From contig JAAOMT010000034.1 of the NCBI GenBank assembly GCA_016748015.1, positions 520,277-584,276 on the forward strand: a stretch of DNA of 64,000 nucleotides, written 5' to 3'. The DNA comes from Geosiphon pyriformis. Taxonomy: Eukaryota; Glomeromycota; Glomeromycetes; Archaeosporales; Geosiphonaceae. A program made the translations under genes and the position numbers. Shown in pieces: positions 13,447 through 27,528 of the stretch. Positions within the stretch are counted from its first letter, which is position 1. Each line of letters opens with the position of its first letter. The notes under the pieces were generated by a model. It had not been told where the DNA came from and made no database searches. It saw only the letters and a program-made list of their open reading frames with translations.

Positions 13447-14330
13447 TTGGAACAGATAAACATGGAGAATCTAGACTCACTTCAACAAATGCAATTAAAA
13501 ATGCTACTTAACAATTTCAATGACATTTTTGCTAGTGAAAATAAATTTGGCCGCACCAATATCATCCAGCATCAGATTAAGACTGGAGATGCAATGCCAA
13601 TTAAACAAAGAGCATATAGAGTACCACCAGTTAGCCATGAGATCATTTGTCAAGAAATCAATCAGATGCTTGACAATAGACTAATTCAGCCATCAATGAA
13701 TTCATGGTCATCACCAGTAGTACTAATTTGAAAGAAAAATGGGAAAATCCATTTTTGTGTGGACTATCGAAAACTGAATAGAATAATTAAAGATGATAGT
13801 TATCTAACTCCAAAGATCCAAGAACTATTTGACACTTTTGAAGGAAATAAATAATTCTCGACACTGGATTTAGATAGTGGTTACTGACAAGTAGCCATGA
13901 ACCCAGCCGACAAAAAAAAAACAGCATTTACCACAAGAGAGGAAAATTTTGAGTTTGAAGTCATGTCATTTGGCTTGATGAATGCTCTAGCAATATTCCA
14001 ATGGTTTATAGAAATTGTCTATACTGGATTACTATGGAAATCAGTAGTCGTATACTTAGATGACACCAATGTATTTTCAAAAACATTTAATAATCATTTG
14101 TATCATCTCCAACAAGTGTTTGAAAGATTAAGAAGAGCTGGATTGAAACTAAATGCAACCAAATGTTTCTTTGAAAAAACTGAACTCAAGTTTTTGGGAC
14201 ATATAGTGAGCAAAGATGGATCAAAACGGATCCAGACAAAATTGAAGTAGTTAAGAACTTTCCAGTACCAACCAACTTGACAGAACTAAAAGCATTTTTG
14301 GAATTTACAGGCTATTATTACCATTTTATC
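13447..14330 (+). pseudogene. Reverse transcriptase domain of element A
   Basis: RNA-dependent DNA polymerase. Conserved blocks in order: NDIFASENKFGRTNIIQH, the template-grip block SSPVVLI-stop-KKNGKIHFCVDYRKLN, LDLDSGY-stop-QV, TAFTTREENFEFEVMSFGLMNA, the catalytic VVYLDDTNVFS (both Asp present) and LGHIVSKDG. Stops at LI*KK and GY*QV match Arg/Lys and Trp in the family. A frame change near 14221-14240 separates this part from VVKNFPVPTNLTELKAFL and the connection domain. Confidence 0.93.
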
Positions 14331-14870
14331 AAAGACTTTTCGAAATTGGCTCAGCCATTTCACCATCTACAAACCAAGAATGTGAAGTATAAATAGACTG
14401 AAGCTCAACAAAAAGTGTTCAACACATTAAGAAGAAAGCTTATCCAAGCTCCAGTATTGATATATCCAGATTATAGCAAGTCATTCATAATTATAACTGA
14501 TGCATCTGGTCAAGCATTGGGAGCAATACTATCACAAAAAAGACCAGATGGGAGAGAACTTTCAGTAGCTTATGCCAGTAAAAGCTTAAGTCCAGCAGAA
14601 AAAAACTATGGAACTTTAACACTGGAACACTTAGCTATCTATTGAGCAGTCATGAAATAGAAAAAATACTTGAGCCAAAAGTTTGAAATATATATGGATT
14701 ACAAAGAATTGACTTCAATCCAGAAGCAAGAATTTGGAGACAATCACCATGTCAGATAAAAAATAGAACTTTCACCATTTAATTATATAGTACATTATAA
14801 AAAGGGAAAAGACAATGGAAATGCTAACAGATTGTCATGAATAAGACAACTCTAAAACATTTCAACCCAA
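14331..14870 (+). pseudogene. RNase H domain of element A
   Basis: Degrades the RNA strand of RNA-DNA hybrids. Recognised by IITDASGQALGAILSQ, VAYASKSLSPAEKNYGTLTLEHLAIY, the YLSQKFEIYMDYKEL strand and the tail HYKKGKDNGNANRLS (Ala-to-Asn-type drift in the usual N-A-D-x-L-S motif). Stops after AIY and VMK sit at Trp-like positions. The same stretch begins truncated copy C at 57296. Confidence 0.9.
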
Positions 14871-14932
14871 AAATATAACAAAAAATGAATATCTAAAAAT
14901 ACTAACAACTCTAACATTATATAAATACCCAA

Positions 14933-16256
14933 TTGTTCAAGGAGAAATTATCTCAAAAAGAACAAAAGAACATAAAACAACAATCAAAATATTTTATCAA
15001 CCCTCAAAATATACTTTACCAGAAGAACAGAAGAAATTCAGATCAATCAACCAGAGTAATCACCAAACCAGAGAAAGAGATAATACTATTTAACATGCAT
15101 TCAAATTCAACAGCAGAACATTTTTATAAAGAAGCAATCATGAAAAAAACCAGAAAAAGATACTATTGGCCATCAATGTATCCAGATATTATTCAATACA
15201 TTCAAAGTTGTGATGCTTATCAAAGAAGAAATGGAACAAAATCCAGTGAACCATTAAGATCAATCAAAGTGGGACAACCATTCGACCATATTGGAATTGA
15301 CTTAGTAGGACCATTGGCAATCACCAATAAAGGCAACAGATATATTGCAGTAGCCATAGACTATTTTACTAAATAGCCAAAAGCAAAAGCCATTCAAAGA
15401 GCAAATGCAGAATTCATTGCTGAATTTATTCATCAAGATTTGATTTGTTAACATGAATGTCCAAAAGAACTACTATTAGATTAAGGAACCCACTTTGTAA
15501 ACAGAACATTGACAGAATTAAGTCAAAGATTTGGAATTAAAAGACTATTATCATTATCATATTATCCACAAACAAATGGCTTAGTTGAAAGATTTAATAG
15601 AACACTGTGTGAAGCAATAGCCAAAATTAGCCAAGAAAACCAAGATGAATGGGATTTGGTTATACCATCAGTATTATTTGCTTATTGGACAATGAAACAA
15701 GATACTACATAAGCAACACTATTTAAATTGGTATACAGTAGAACAGCAATATTACCAGTTGAGATAGAGGTCAATACATATCCAACTGAACCAATAACAG
15801 AAGATAATTTCCAAGAAACATTGTTGAAAAGAACATATGACTTAATGGAAACACTAGAAAACAGAAGCTAATAACATCCAAAAGTCACAAAAAAAGCAAA
15901 AAAAATGACATGATAACCAACTACCAGATAAACCAGTTGAATTCAAGATTGAAGACAAAGTACTATTACATCGTACCAAAGCAGAAAAACAATGGAGTGG
16001 AAAATTTGATTCCAAATAGGATGGACCATTTTACATAGAAAAAATTCTAGGAAATGGAGCTTATAAATTAAGATGGAACAACAAAATCTTAGCCAAAGCA
16101 GCACATAGTGATTGACTGAAACCATATCACCAGATAGTATCATTATCTACCAATAACATTTCACAACTGGGAGTACAAAGAATACTAGTTCAACCAGATG
16201 AGATTCCATAAGATCTGGAACCAATCATAGTTATTGAACCAAACACATCAAATTGA
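14933..16256 (+). pseudogene. Integrase domain and Pol C-terminus of element A
   Basis: Inserts the cDNA into the genome. The N-terminal zinc-binding domain reads H...H...C-D-A-Y, so the last Cys of HHCC is now Tyr. The catalytic core shows IDLVGP (first Asp), LLLD-stop-GTHF (second Asp, stop at the Gln codon) and GLVERFNRTL (Glu). Further blocks are DYFTK-stop-PKA (Trp lost), FAYWTMKQDTT and, after another frame change (15712-15939), the SH3-like block DKVLLHRTKAEKQWSGKF...GPFYIEKIL. No chromodomain was recognised. A TGA at 16254-16256 is shared with copy C and is probably the genuine Pol stop. Confidence 0.92.
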
Positions 16257-16310
16257 ACAAACAAAAAGTATATAAAAACACAGTACATGTGACAAAAACA
16301 GCCAAGAAAA

Positions 16311-16940
16311 ATGGAAATATCAGATCATATTCACACTATAGCTCAACAATTGTTTCAGGCCTTAAGTCAACAACAGTTAGATATGGAAATTGTTATTAAT
16401 AACCAAATAATTTGCTATTGAAACACCCAAAAAAAGACAAAAAAATACACCATATTAGCGGCTACCAAAGAATAATAAAAACTGGACAGATAACTTAATA
16501 GAAAAAGTAAAAAACATGTTTGGGAAAATATCTACTATGGTACCAACAGAAGAGCTTACAAAAAAAATTGGAAGCAATGGACAGAATGACTTCTAATCTC
16601 ATATTGCTACTACCAGTTAGGTCAAAAATTGAATATTCAGGAGTTGTATATCGACAAATCCAAGAGAATATTTAATCAAAACATAATACAACAAATTGAA
16701 GAATTTATCGGAAAGAAAACAAATTCAACACTATATGTTAAAACAATGTACTGATTACACAACATATTTCAGAACTATCCAGAAATACTGTTATACTCTG
16801 ACATAGAAACCATAATTATTAACTAATGGGGAAAAATGAACAATACACAAGTAGAGGACATAAGAAACAGAGTTGAACAAACAATACTTGAAAAAAAAGT
16901 ATTAGAATTAATTCAAAACGAAGATTTTGACAGAGCTTAA
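16311..16940 (+). pseudogene. Extra ORF downstream of pol in element A, unknown function
   Basis: An ATG at 16311 opens a frame of 209 codons to TAA at 16938-16940, just before the polypurine tract, with about seven in-frame stops, mostly at plausible Trp or Gln positions. Recognisable blocks are MEISDHIHTIAQQLFQ near the start, YYQLGQKLNIQELY in the middle, then NIFQNYPEILL and a charged helical end with VEQTILEKKVLELIQ. Copy C (59013-59646) preserves the same blocks, such as NNIHLLIQQLFQ, YYLEQNFNIQNLY, FQDQPKILL and KKLKELIQEKELKNL. That argues for selection on a protein. It has no signal peptide or membrane segment, so it does not look like an envelope gene. Confidence 0.6.
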
Positions 16941-16944
16941 TATT

Positions 16945-16958
16945 AAAAAGAGGAGATA
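16945..16958 (+). other. Polypurine tract of element A
   Basis: The purine run aaaaagaggagata directly precedes the 3' LTR and would prime plus-strand synthesis. Copy C keeps it as aaaaagagagaataa at 59647-59661. Confidence 0.75.
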
Positions 16959-16959
16959 A

Positions 16960-17784
16960 TGTTACTCATAAAAAGAAAACAGATATAGAAAAACAGTAGA
17001 CCAATAAAAGAGTAGTAGTCAGCACATGAGCATATTGCTCAGCAATATGAGCATTGCTTGAGAAATTATAGAACATTACTTGAGAATGTGAACAATCTCA
17101 TAGAACTCAAATTATGTATATATAGCAATAGTATTAAAAGTAAAAAAGACAGAATCTTTTAGTTAGAGACCTCCCAATTTAGATTTCATCTAAGCAACTT
17201 TCCAAATTCACAAATATCAATAAATAATTATTTGCTATCTCAATCCACTTTTCACTATCAACATGAAATGTTGATAGTAATCACTACTTAATCACACTGA
17301 AACAATAGCTCTTAATTATGGCTATTAACAGAATATTAACTTGTAATTGCATTGACTCATTTTCTTTATTTTCTTTATTTTTCTTTATTTTCTTTATTTT
17401 CTTTATTTTCTTTATTTACTTTTCTTTAATTTTATTGTGGTTTACTAAATTGATTAAGAGAATTAAAGTGCTGAGTTATTGACATTACGGATAGCCTGGT
17501 AAAAAACCCAGAAATAAGGATAGAATTATATATATTAACGGATAGCTTACCAGAAGGGCATAACTGTCAGATTAAACCAGCCATCATGCTGAAGACAGAA
17601 ATTGGGAAAACAACTTGAGGAAACAACCTAAACCAACTATAGTGAATCTCTGTCTATTATACAAAAAACTCCCCAATCAAACCTTCGGATACAAAACCTT
17701 CAGATATTAACACCAGAATACCAACCAAGCACCAAGTTACGGATTTGTTATTTGATTTAAGACCCCAAATAATCATCTGTAACA
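16960..17784 (+). repeat. 3' LTR of element A
   Basis: Begins TGTTACTCATAAAAAG and ends CTGTAACA, collinear with 7742-8598 but shorter in the agcaatgt repeat and longer in the ttttcttta repeat (about 17358-17428). It is followed by the ATGT target duplication. The TATA-like box is at 17117-17125. Confidence 0.93.
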
Positions 17785-18529
17785 ATGTCTACAAATAATG
17801 TTTTTGTAAATAAAATTTGCTATTGATTTTGTATCTGCTTTTTGAATAGTTTTGGTTTTAGGTTATTTGGTAAGATAATTTACTACAACTACAATATAAC
17901 AGTTTTCTTGAATTGTGATAGGTAATAGTCTGACTAAATTGATTTTCATTCTGTCAAAAAGTTGTCTAACTTTAATTAGATTTAAAGATTTAGTAGAACA
18001 AATTTTTCTTCTTTTTTGACAACTATCATATAATTCTATATATTGTTAAATGTCTTGATATATGTGTAAACAAAAATAATATTTAAGTATTTTTTGAATT
18101 GTACTATTTTTTTTTAAGTATACTAATAAAAAATTTATGTATATGTTATATAAAATAGTTTTTTTTCATTTTATTGAACTAATCTAAATAAATTTGTTGG
18201 GTTTTTGTGATTTTAATAATAAATTTTGTTATGATATAAGAAATATTGTTTTAATTAGTATTGTAATCATTGCTTTTTGATTAAAAACTAGTTTTCTGGC
18301 ATAATAAAAGTTTTCAAATAATTTTTAATGTTGTAATTTTTAAAATTTATTATTTGTTAATTGTTTATTGTTGTTAAACTGGTAAAATTGGAATTAGTAT
18401 TAATTCTGCCTTATTTTTAAGAGGCTATCTATATTGGTATATAGTTTTTCTAATTTATAGTATACAATATATTTGTAATCAGCAAAAAAATTAGTCTATT
18501 GGAATTGTTTTGTACTGTTACTAGTGGAA

Positions 18530-18976
18530 TTTTAGTCATTAATTGGCATAAAATTACCTTATAATTCCTATTATTAATTAGGATATATAATTATTATTCA
18601 AATTATTATTTATTATTTAATTAAAAATTATTAAAGATTACTATTTAATTAATAAACCAATTTGTACAATAGAAATTAAAATGATCAAATTACACAATAC
18701 ACTAAACTATATAATATTCAAAAATTCACTAAAATTTGTAAAAATTTACTAAAATAATAAATAATTTACCAAAATAGTTAATAACTTAACAAAACTATAT
18801 AAAATAACTGGTATAAAATTGGTTATTTTACTTATAAGCCCAACAGTTTAAATTATAGAAGATAATTTGAAAATAAATTTAATAATTAAAAGTTTAACTA
18901 CTTCTAAAGAATGTGAATTCACAGCAAACTAACATTAATAACATTCAAGAAAAGAGATCAAAAACTTTTAATAATA
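18530..18976 (+). repeat. Decayed solo LTR of family 2 inside element D
   Basis: Aligns in the plus direction with the LTR at 62924-63907, sharing taatcaattaataaaccaat-like, ttataagcccaacagttt and agagatcaaaaactt blocks. It lacks the central ~470 bp of that LTR. It separates the RNase H and integrase parts of element D, so it was inserted there. The open stretch 18913-19107 is only chance coding across its end. Confidence 0.65.
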
Positions 18977-20699
18977 GTACTAAGTTTAGAACTTTTTTTG
19001 TTGAGTTATTTAAAGCTAATATTATTAGTTATAATATTAAATTTTTTGCTATTTTAGAAGTATTATTAAAAGTATTTAAAGACTTAGATAACAGCTGCTG
19101 TTTTTAATTTGGTTGAGTCATATTTGAGTTTAGTTGGTTTAAGGATTTTATTAGCATAGACAATTACATATTTATTGTTATTGTTATTTAATTATAATAG
19201 AATAGCATCAAAAATTGTATATAAAGCATTAATGATTAAATAGAATTATTTATTAAAGTTTAAATAAACAAGGACTAAAACTGTTGTCAATTTTGTTTTG
19301 GGAGTTTTAAATGCTTTTTGCTGTTTATAAATTTATTAATATAACATATTTTTGTTAATTAGATAATTAAAAGATTTTGCAATTTCAAAAAATTTTTTGA
19401 TGAATTTTTAATAATAAAAAGCCAATTCAATAAATTCTCTTAATTCTATAGTATTTCAAGGAGTTTGGAAATTTTTAACAATATTAATTGTTTCTGAATT
19501 TGGTTGAATTCTATTTTTGTTAATAATGTGTTCCAGAAAAATTAGACTTGTTTTCTTAAAGTAATATTTTTTAATGTTTAACTTTAATTCTGTTTTTTGT
19601 AATTATCAAAATACTTTTTGCAGATAAATAAGATGAATTTTAAAAGTTAAAGAATAAACATTAGTATTTTTAAGATAAACAATTACTAATTATTATAAAA
19701 ATCTTTTATAAACAACATTAGTTATTAAAATGTTGCTTATATATTGCAAAGTCTAAAAAACATAATATTAAATTTTGTAATTTCCTCTTTGTATAGTAAA
19801 TACTGTTTTAGAACAGTTCTTTGGATCTATTTCAACTTGTCAATATCTGCTTTTCAAGTCTAATATTAAAAAAAAATTGTTTTTTCTTAAGACATTTAGC
19901 ATATTATTAATTCTTAATAATAGGTAGATATCTTTAATTATAACAATATTGAATTGTCAATAATTAACACAAAATCTGATTTTTCTATTTTTTTTTTTAA
20001 CAAAAACAACTAATAAAATCCAAAAACTTCTTGATAGTTGAATAAAACTATTATTGAATATTTATTGGACTTTTTTTTTAATAAATTAATAGCTAATAAG
20101 AAAGACTTAATATGTTTGTTGCTATTTTGGTAAGACATTTTCTGTGTGGATTTAATGTTAGATAATATTAGTTTTTCCCAAATTATTATTGTCTTTAATA
20201 AATATATTAACATATTTGGTAATAAGCTTTTTAAATTGTTTTTATTGTAATAATTCTAATAAACTTATGTTAATTTAAACAAGTTTTTTTTTAATAATAT
20301 AATAATTTTTAGTGCTAAAAATAATATTTAAGTTTAAGAGAAGAGTATATTTTACAATTTTAATAAAATTAAAAACAATCTGTAAAGTTTTATTTTGAAA
20401 AATATTATTATATATAATTCCGATTTTTAATCTTTTTAATAAAAGAATAAGATAATTATTAAAATTATAGAATATAACTTAGAACTTTTTTATTTTCTTA
20501 AGAATATAAATATTTGGAATTAAAATTTTATGCTTTATGTAAATCTGTTTATTTAATTCAAAGATTTATTGTATGGTAATTGGTTTTAAATAGATGTAAA
20601 TTTCATAATATTTTTCAAATAGTAAAATAATAATTGGTTGTAGAAATCAAAAAATCTGGTAAAATTCATTTTATGTATTAAAAGCTATATTAATTATAA

Positions 20700-21105
20700 C
20701 TGTAAATTGTTCAGTTAAACTAAAATTTTGGGTTTTTTTGTTACTTTTGCTTAATTGTTTTCTTTGGTTAACTGATTGCAAATTCAAAATGTAAATTAAA
20801 AATAGATAAATAACTTGAACAATCTTTTTAGTATGTTTAATTTTAAATAATTTGTCTATTTTATTTTATAGTATGATTATAATATTTTTAATGTATTTTG
20901 TATTTATAATTTTTTTTCTAATGTTGATTTTTTTGCTTATTAATAATAATTATAAAATATTTGTACTATTGTTTTTAGTAGAATTTTAACAACAATTTTT
21001 AAATTAATTTTTGTTAAAAACTTTAATTAGAAAACCAAAATATCTTTGTCAAAATATTATAAATCATATTTTGTATCAATTTTATAAGCTTTTTCTGGTT
21101 TAATT
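20700..21105 (-). pseudogene. dUTPase-like remnant in element D
   Basis: Minus-strand translation, with some frame jumps, gives blocks collinear with the dUTPase-like part of element A: KAYKIDTKYDL (motif I), INLKIVVKI then TIVQI, KKIINTKYIKNIIIIL (motif III, with the Tyr kept), KKIVQVIY (motif IV) and SVNQRKQL. Motif V is not clear. Its place between protease side and RT is the same as in A, so the domain predates the split of the two Gypsy families. It is heavily decayed and non-functional. Confidence 0.6.
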
Positions 21106-21839
21106 TTTTGACTATTATTATTAAAGTACTTAAGTTGAATAACAAACTGATTTTCGACTAGATAAATTGGTGTAATTGCAATTTTTTTTTATGTTCAGAT
21201 TTTCTAAATTTGATTTTGTACTTATTATTTTTATTAGATAAAAAATACTAAGTATATAGTATTCTAAATACTATTAGTTATTACAAAGCATGACATATTT
21301 TTTATATAATTAAATATTTATTTGCTCTAATTATTGAATTTAAGCTTCTTTGGTTAAATAAATATAATTGGCAATTTAATAATATATTTTTACTTTATTT
21401 TTATAGTTGTATTTAATAATTTTAAATGTATATTCAATATATTTAGCTTTTTTTATCTGGCAAACATCTTTTTGGGTTTTTTTATTAATTAAAACTATAG
21501 TTAATTTATAAATTATTTTAATATTGTGTAAATAATAATTAAGTTTATTAAAAACACTATTGTATATTGTATTAAAAAATATTTCTTTTTTAATTTTTTC
21601 TGTAATTGAAAAGGCATATTAACAGATTTAGTTATATTTATTATTAAAAAAAAAAAACAATAACAACCAAATTAATAATTTATAATAAAAATCAAAAATA
21701 GTGGTTTAATATTAAGCTTGTTTTGTAATTTGAAATAAAATAATCTAATTGTTTAATATTATTAAATTTTTTACTATTAATTTTGGTAAATATTGAATAT
21801 GTCTTTTTTTTTTGGTGTGAACAATAATATATGTGTTTA

Positions 21840-21990
21840 TATAAGTGTGTAATATTGTCTTGTTTGATTCAAATGACTAGTTATATGTAGTAAAAATATG
21901 AATTGTATTTAATTTAAAACACTTAGTTTGATTTTATATATTAGATTGTAGTTGAATTTTATTTATTAAAAATAATAAAAAATAAAAATA
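21840..21990. repeat. Dispersed A/T-rich repeat, copy 1
   Basis: About 150 bp around gactagttatatgtag and cacttagtttgattttatata is alignable with 42300-42480 in the same orientation, with many substitutions. The class is unknown; no coding capacity is visible. Confidence 0.5.
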
Positions 21991-23123
21991 TGTAAATTAT
22001 ATTTTTTATATTTAATAAAAAATGTAATTATTAAGAAAATTTTTGTAAAAACATTTTTTAAAACCATAAAAATAAATATATTAATATATAAACAAATTAA
22101 AAATTGTAAATTTTAGTTAATTAAAATATAATAAAAAGTTAGAATAATATATTTATAAGTTAAAATAGCTAAAAACTGGTTAATTATTATTAATATAGAT
22201 TTTATATATATAAAAATTGTAAATAAAAAAACCAATTAAAAGCTATTTTAAACAACTTACCAAAAATATAATAATAAACAATTTATAAAATAATTTAAAA
22301 AAATTGAATTTAAAAATAAGCTTTAAAATATATTAAAAAATTTATTTAAATTTTATAATACTATTTTAAGATAAACTAAGCCAAACAATTTAAATTTACA
22401 ATTATCAAAAAAGTTTACAAAAATTAAATTAAATTAAAATAAAAGTTTTTTAATAAATTGACTAATATTTTTATATAAATACAAATAACAATTTATAATA
22501 AAAACAATACAATAAAAAACAAATACATTAAGAAAAAAAAATCTTTCTGTTTTTCAAAAAGTATTTTTTAATATTAAAAAAATAGCAACTAAAAAAGCTT
22601 ATAAAGTTAAAAAAAAATCTTGTCAATCTTTCTAATATAATTAATAATTTTGTTAGTAATTTCATAAAAGTAAAATTTTGCAGAAATAAAATTTTTTTAA
22701 AAAAACCAGCAAATAGAGTTATAATAATTTTTATTTATATGGCAAAAATTTTTTTACAATAAAAATGTGCCTAAAAAAAATAATTTTAAAGGGTTTAAAA
22801 CTTTTAATGTATTGCTTAAATAAAACTTTAAAAAATCAAAACTTGTATTATTTAAAGAAAATGCTTTTATAATGTTCTGTTTTAACCGTTTTACAATTGA
22901 AAGAGCTTTTTGGATCGCAGTTTTTTTGCTTTTATAATTATATATCAAAAAATATATATATATGTTTGAAATATATAATTTACAAAATAAAATAATTGAG
23001 TTAATAATAATTATAACTCTAAAAAATCTTGAGAATCATTTATTAAAATGAAGTGATGGTAAAAATTTTACGGCATATATGAGGCTGAATCTAAACCAGT
23101 GAATTAGGAAGTCCGGAAAGAAA
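21991..23123. other. A/T-rich spacer and upstream region of the PheRS gene
   Basis: Nearly pure A/T to about 23035, with no gene or recognisable element seen. The last ~90 bp before 23124 have normal base composition and probably contain the 5' leader of the synthetase gene. Confidence 0.55.
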
Positions 23124-25446
<2,323 letters not shown>

Positions 25447-26723
25447 TTGATCAAATCAAGCTTTCATTATAACTACGCCTATATTGGCCTATAAACCTTT
25501 TTCCAAGCCTTCTTTGATAGTACATAATCTTTCATAATGAAAATAGTAGAATTTTAATTATTTGCTCAGGAGCATTATTCTTTTAAATTATTTTTTCTTT
25601 TAATTCTTGTCATGTGGAGGTGTAAGATATTGGCAATTTTAAAATAAATTTTAATCACCCATCTTTATCTAGTTAATGACTTAGAAAAGGTTTCCAATAT
25701 AATTGAAAAATTATAATAATTATTAAATTATATAATATTTTTTAAAATTTTCGGAATGATAATCCTACGTTTGCCTGTCAAAATAAACAGCTGAAGCCTA
25801 AATGAAAAAAAAAGACTCGTCCTTTATCATAGTGTGGGCGAAAATTTCACTATCGAAAATATTAACACAGGCTTAAAAGAATGACAGTGTGGTGCAAAAA
25901 AACTAGAGTTACTATTTTTGTTTTTATACAATAAAAATTTAAACATATATTCTTTAATAGTAAATAAATAAACCATTTTAAATATATTTTCTTTTAAATT
26001 TTTAAATTACATTTTTTTTAATTATGTATTCTATATTTTTTATATTAGAATAAAAAAATTTTATAATGTGTTTTTTTATATATATATTATTATCTAATAG
26101 AAAACAGCAAAAACAAATTATTTAATATTAGTATTTAATAATTAATTAATTGAATTATCTTATTAAAAAAAGATTTACAAATTAACAATTATAAAACAAT
26201 ATAGTAAACCATAAAAATTATAAAAACAAAAATTATTAAGATTAATACAAAATATTTTATAATAGTAAAAAAACATGAACTTATTTAAAATAATTAATTA
26301 AGTAATTTTAAAAAAACAAAATATAATTGTAATTATATATATATAATAATTTTTAGTTTAAAAAACATGTTTTATATTTTATGTTTTAATAAAAGTTTTT
26401 AATAAAAATAAAAAATTGCTTTTTTTACTTTTTATTCTGATTATAATTATAAAATATAAAAAAAAATTTTATATTTATAAATATAAATCATATATTGTTT
26501 ACATATAATTAATTATAAAAAAACTTTTTTTATATATTTTTATGATTATACTTAAAACAAAAAATAAAATAATCATAATACTTATTTTTAATATTGTTTT
26601 TATTAGTATTAATACTCAAAAAATTTTCTTTAAAATAAAAACAAATAAATAATATTTTTAAGATGTTTAATTATTATTAAAACACTATTTTTGGTTTTAA
26701 ATAAAAGTTTTTTTCACTTTATG
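25447..26723. other. 3' flank of PheRS gene and A/T-rich spacer
   Basis: About 450 bp of moderate composition follows the stop codon; it probably includes the 3' UTR and perhaps another regulatory segment (around 25790-25910), but I see no ORF or RNA gene. From about 25920 it is almost pure A/T without recognisable content. Confidence 0.5.
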
Positions 26724-27360
26724 TTTTTTTTTTTTTATTAATTAATGAGTAAGGTTCAAACATGACCTAGTGTTATACATCATACTAATGATCTAAACTA
26801 AGAACGAATCATGCACTTTTTACACATGACCAGCCACTCAGACCAGTCAGAACAACACTATACACCTATATACACAGAGACCAAATCTCTAACACCTGAG
26901 AAAAATAAATAAAACCTATAGAACCCAAAACCAACCCTAAAAGCTTCAGCCACACTCAGCAACCTCATAATGCCAGCTGAGAACGCCATAGGCAAACCAG
27001 AAATAGATGCTGGAATAGAGCTGTCACAAGGAATCAAACCACACTTCTCCATAAAGGTCTGGTGTTTGACACAAACCAATTAGATATCATTCCGAAATGT
27101 GAGACAAAAATCATGTACAAAGTCCACAACCTTTTTAGTTCTAACCTTAGAATCTTTAAAAACCAAAACAGACTTATAATACCACTCATTAAAAACAAAG
27201 CTCTTATACAGAACAACACTAATCCCAACCTTGGAAACACAAGAAGCCAATAACTGTAAAATACACAAAAAGAATCGAGACAAATCAGAAAAAGCCTCCC
27301 AAGCTGAAACATGAGTGTTCAACAACCAAGCACAATCAGCAGCATTATAAAGACTATGTT
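26724..27360 (-). mobile_element. 5'-truncated LINE copy
   Basis: Contains only the last ~160 codons of ORF2 and the 3' UTR of the LINE family seen at 27396-34165. The 3' end on the minus strand carries a poly(A) tail (T13 at 26724-26736) followed inward by the shared 3' UTR (attaatgagtaaggttca...). Coding runs from about 27355 to 26858 in one frame (HVSAWEAFSDLSRFF, VVDFVHDFCLTF, MEKCGLIPCDSS) with one stop where Trp is expected. 5' truncation is typical of target-primed reverse transcription. Confidence 0.85.
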
Positions 27361-27528
27361 TTTTTTTAAATAGTTAATTAAAACTAATATTAATATTTTT
27401 TTTTTATTAATTTTAATGAATGAGGTCCACACACAACCTAACACTATACATCAAAGAAATGATCTAAACTAGGTGTGAATTATGCATTTTCTACATGTGA
27501 TCAGCCACTCGGGCCAGTCAGAACAACA

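Larger units (their letters stand above)
7742..17784 (+). mobile_element. Nearly complete Ty3/Gypsy LTR retrotransposon (element A) with dUTPase-like domain
   Basis: A 10.0-kb element bounded by LTRs (7742-8598 and 16960-17784) that begin TGTTAC and end GTAACA, with a PBS two bases after the 5' LTR, a polypurine tract before the 3' LTR and a 4-bp ATGT target duplication. Domain order is Gag, zinc knuckle, protease, Cys-rich segments, dUTPase-like, reverse transcriptase, RNase H, integrase, then an extra 3' ORF. Pol order RT-RH-IN marks the Ty3/Gypsy class. Several in-frame stops and about four frame changes make this copy non-autonomous. It has inserted into the antisense Gypsy element D. Confidence 0.93.
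17785..21800 (-). mobile_element. Ty3/Gypsy element D, 5' part (right of insertion A)
   Basis: Continuation of the antisense element cut by A. Reading the minus strand from right to left: dUTPase-like region (21105-20700), GKTNIIKH block (about 20160), RT grip region (20040-19960), RT active site (19679-19660) where the YLDD Asp pair is lost (reads YLKN), RNase H (19240-19110, FDAILL and YANKILKP), a solo LTR insertion (18530-18976), the C-end of RNase H and integrase N-terminus (18500-18150) and the integrase core (18110-17785). The domains match element A one for one, but the sequence is much further decayed. No 5' LTR was recognised; the right border is approximate. Confidence 0.75.

Noticed and set aside
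10256-16256. Reassignment of TGA/TAG/TAA as sense codons to explain the many interrupted frames
   Set aside because: The four host genes end at ordinary stops and contain none internally after splicing. Stops in the elements replace Trp, Gln and Arg alike, which fits mutation, not one reassigned codon.
15880-16256. Chromodomain at the integrase C-terminus of element A
   Set aside because: Only an SH3-like GPF(Y)-type block is recognisable; I see no aromatic cage residues of a chromodomain.
16311-16940. Envelope gene
   Set aside because: It is in the env position, but no signal peptide, transmembrane segment or Cys pattern is visible.
18913-19107. Small plus-strand protein gene
   Set aside because: It spans the end of a decayed LTR and the RNase H remnant of element D on the other strand; chance open frame.
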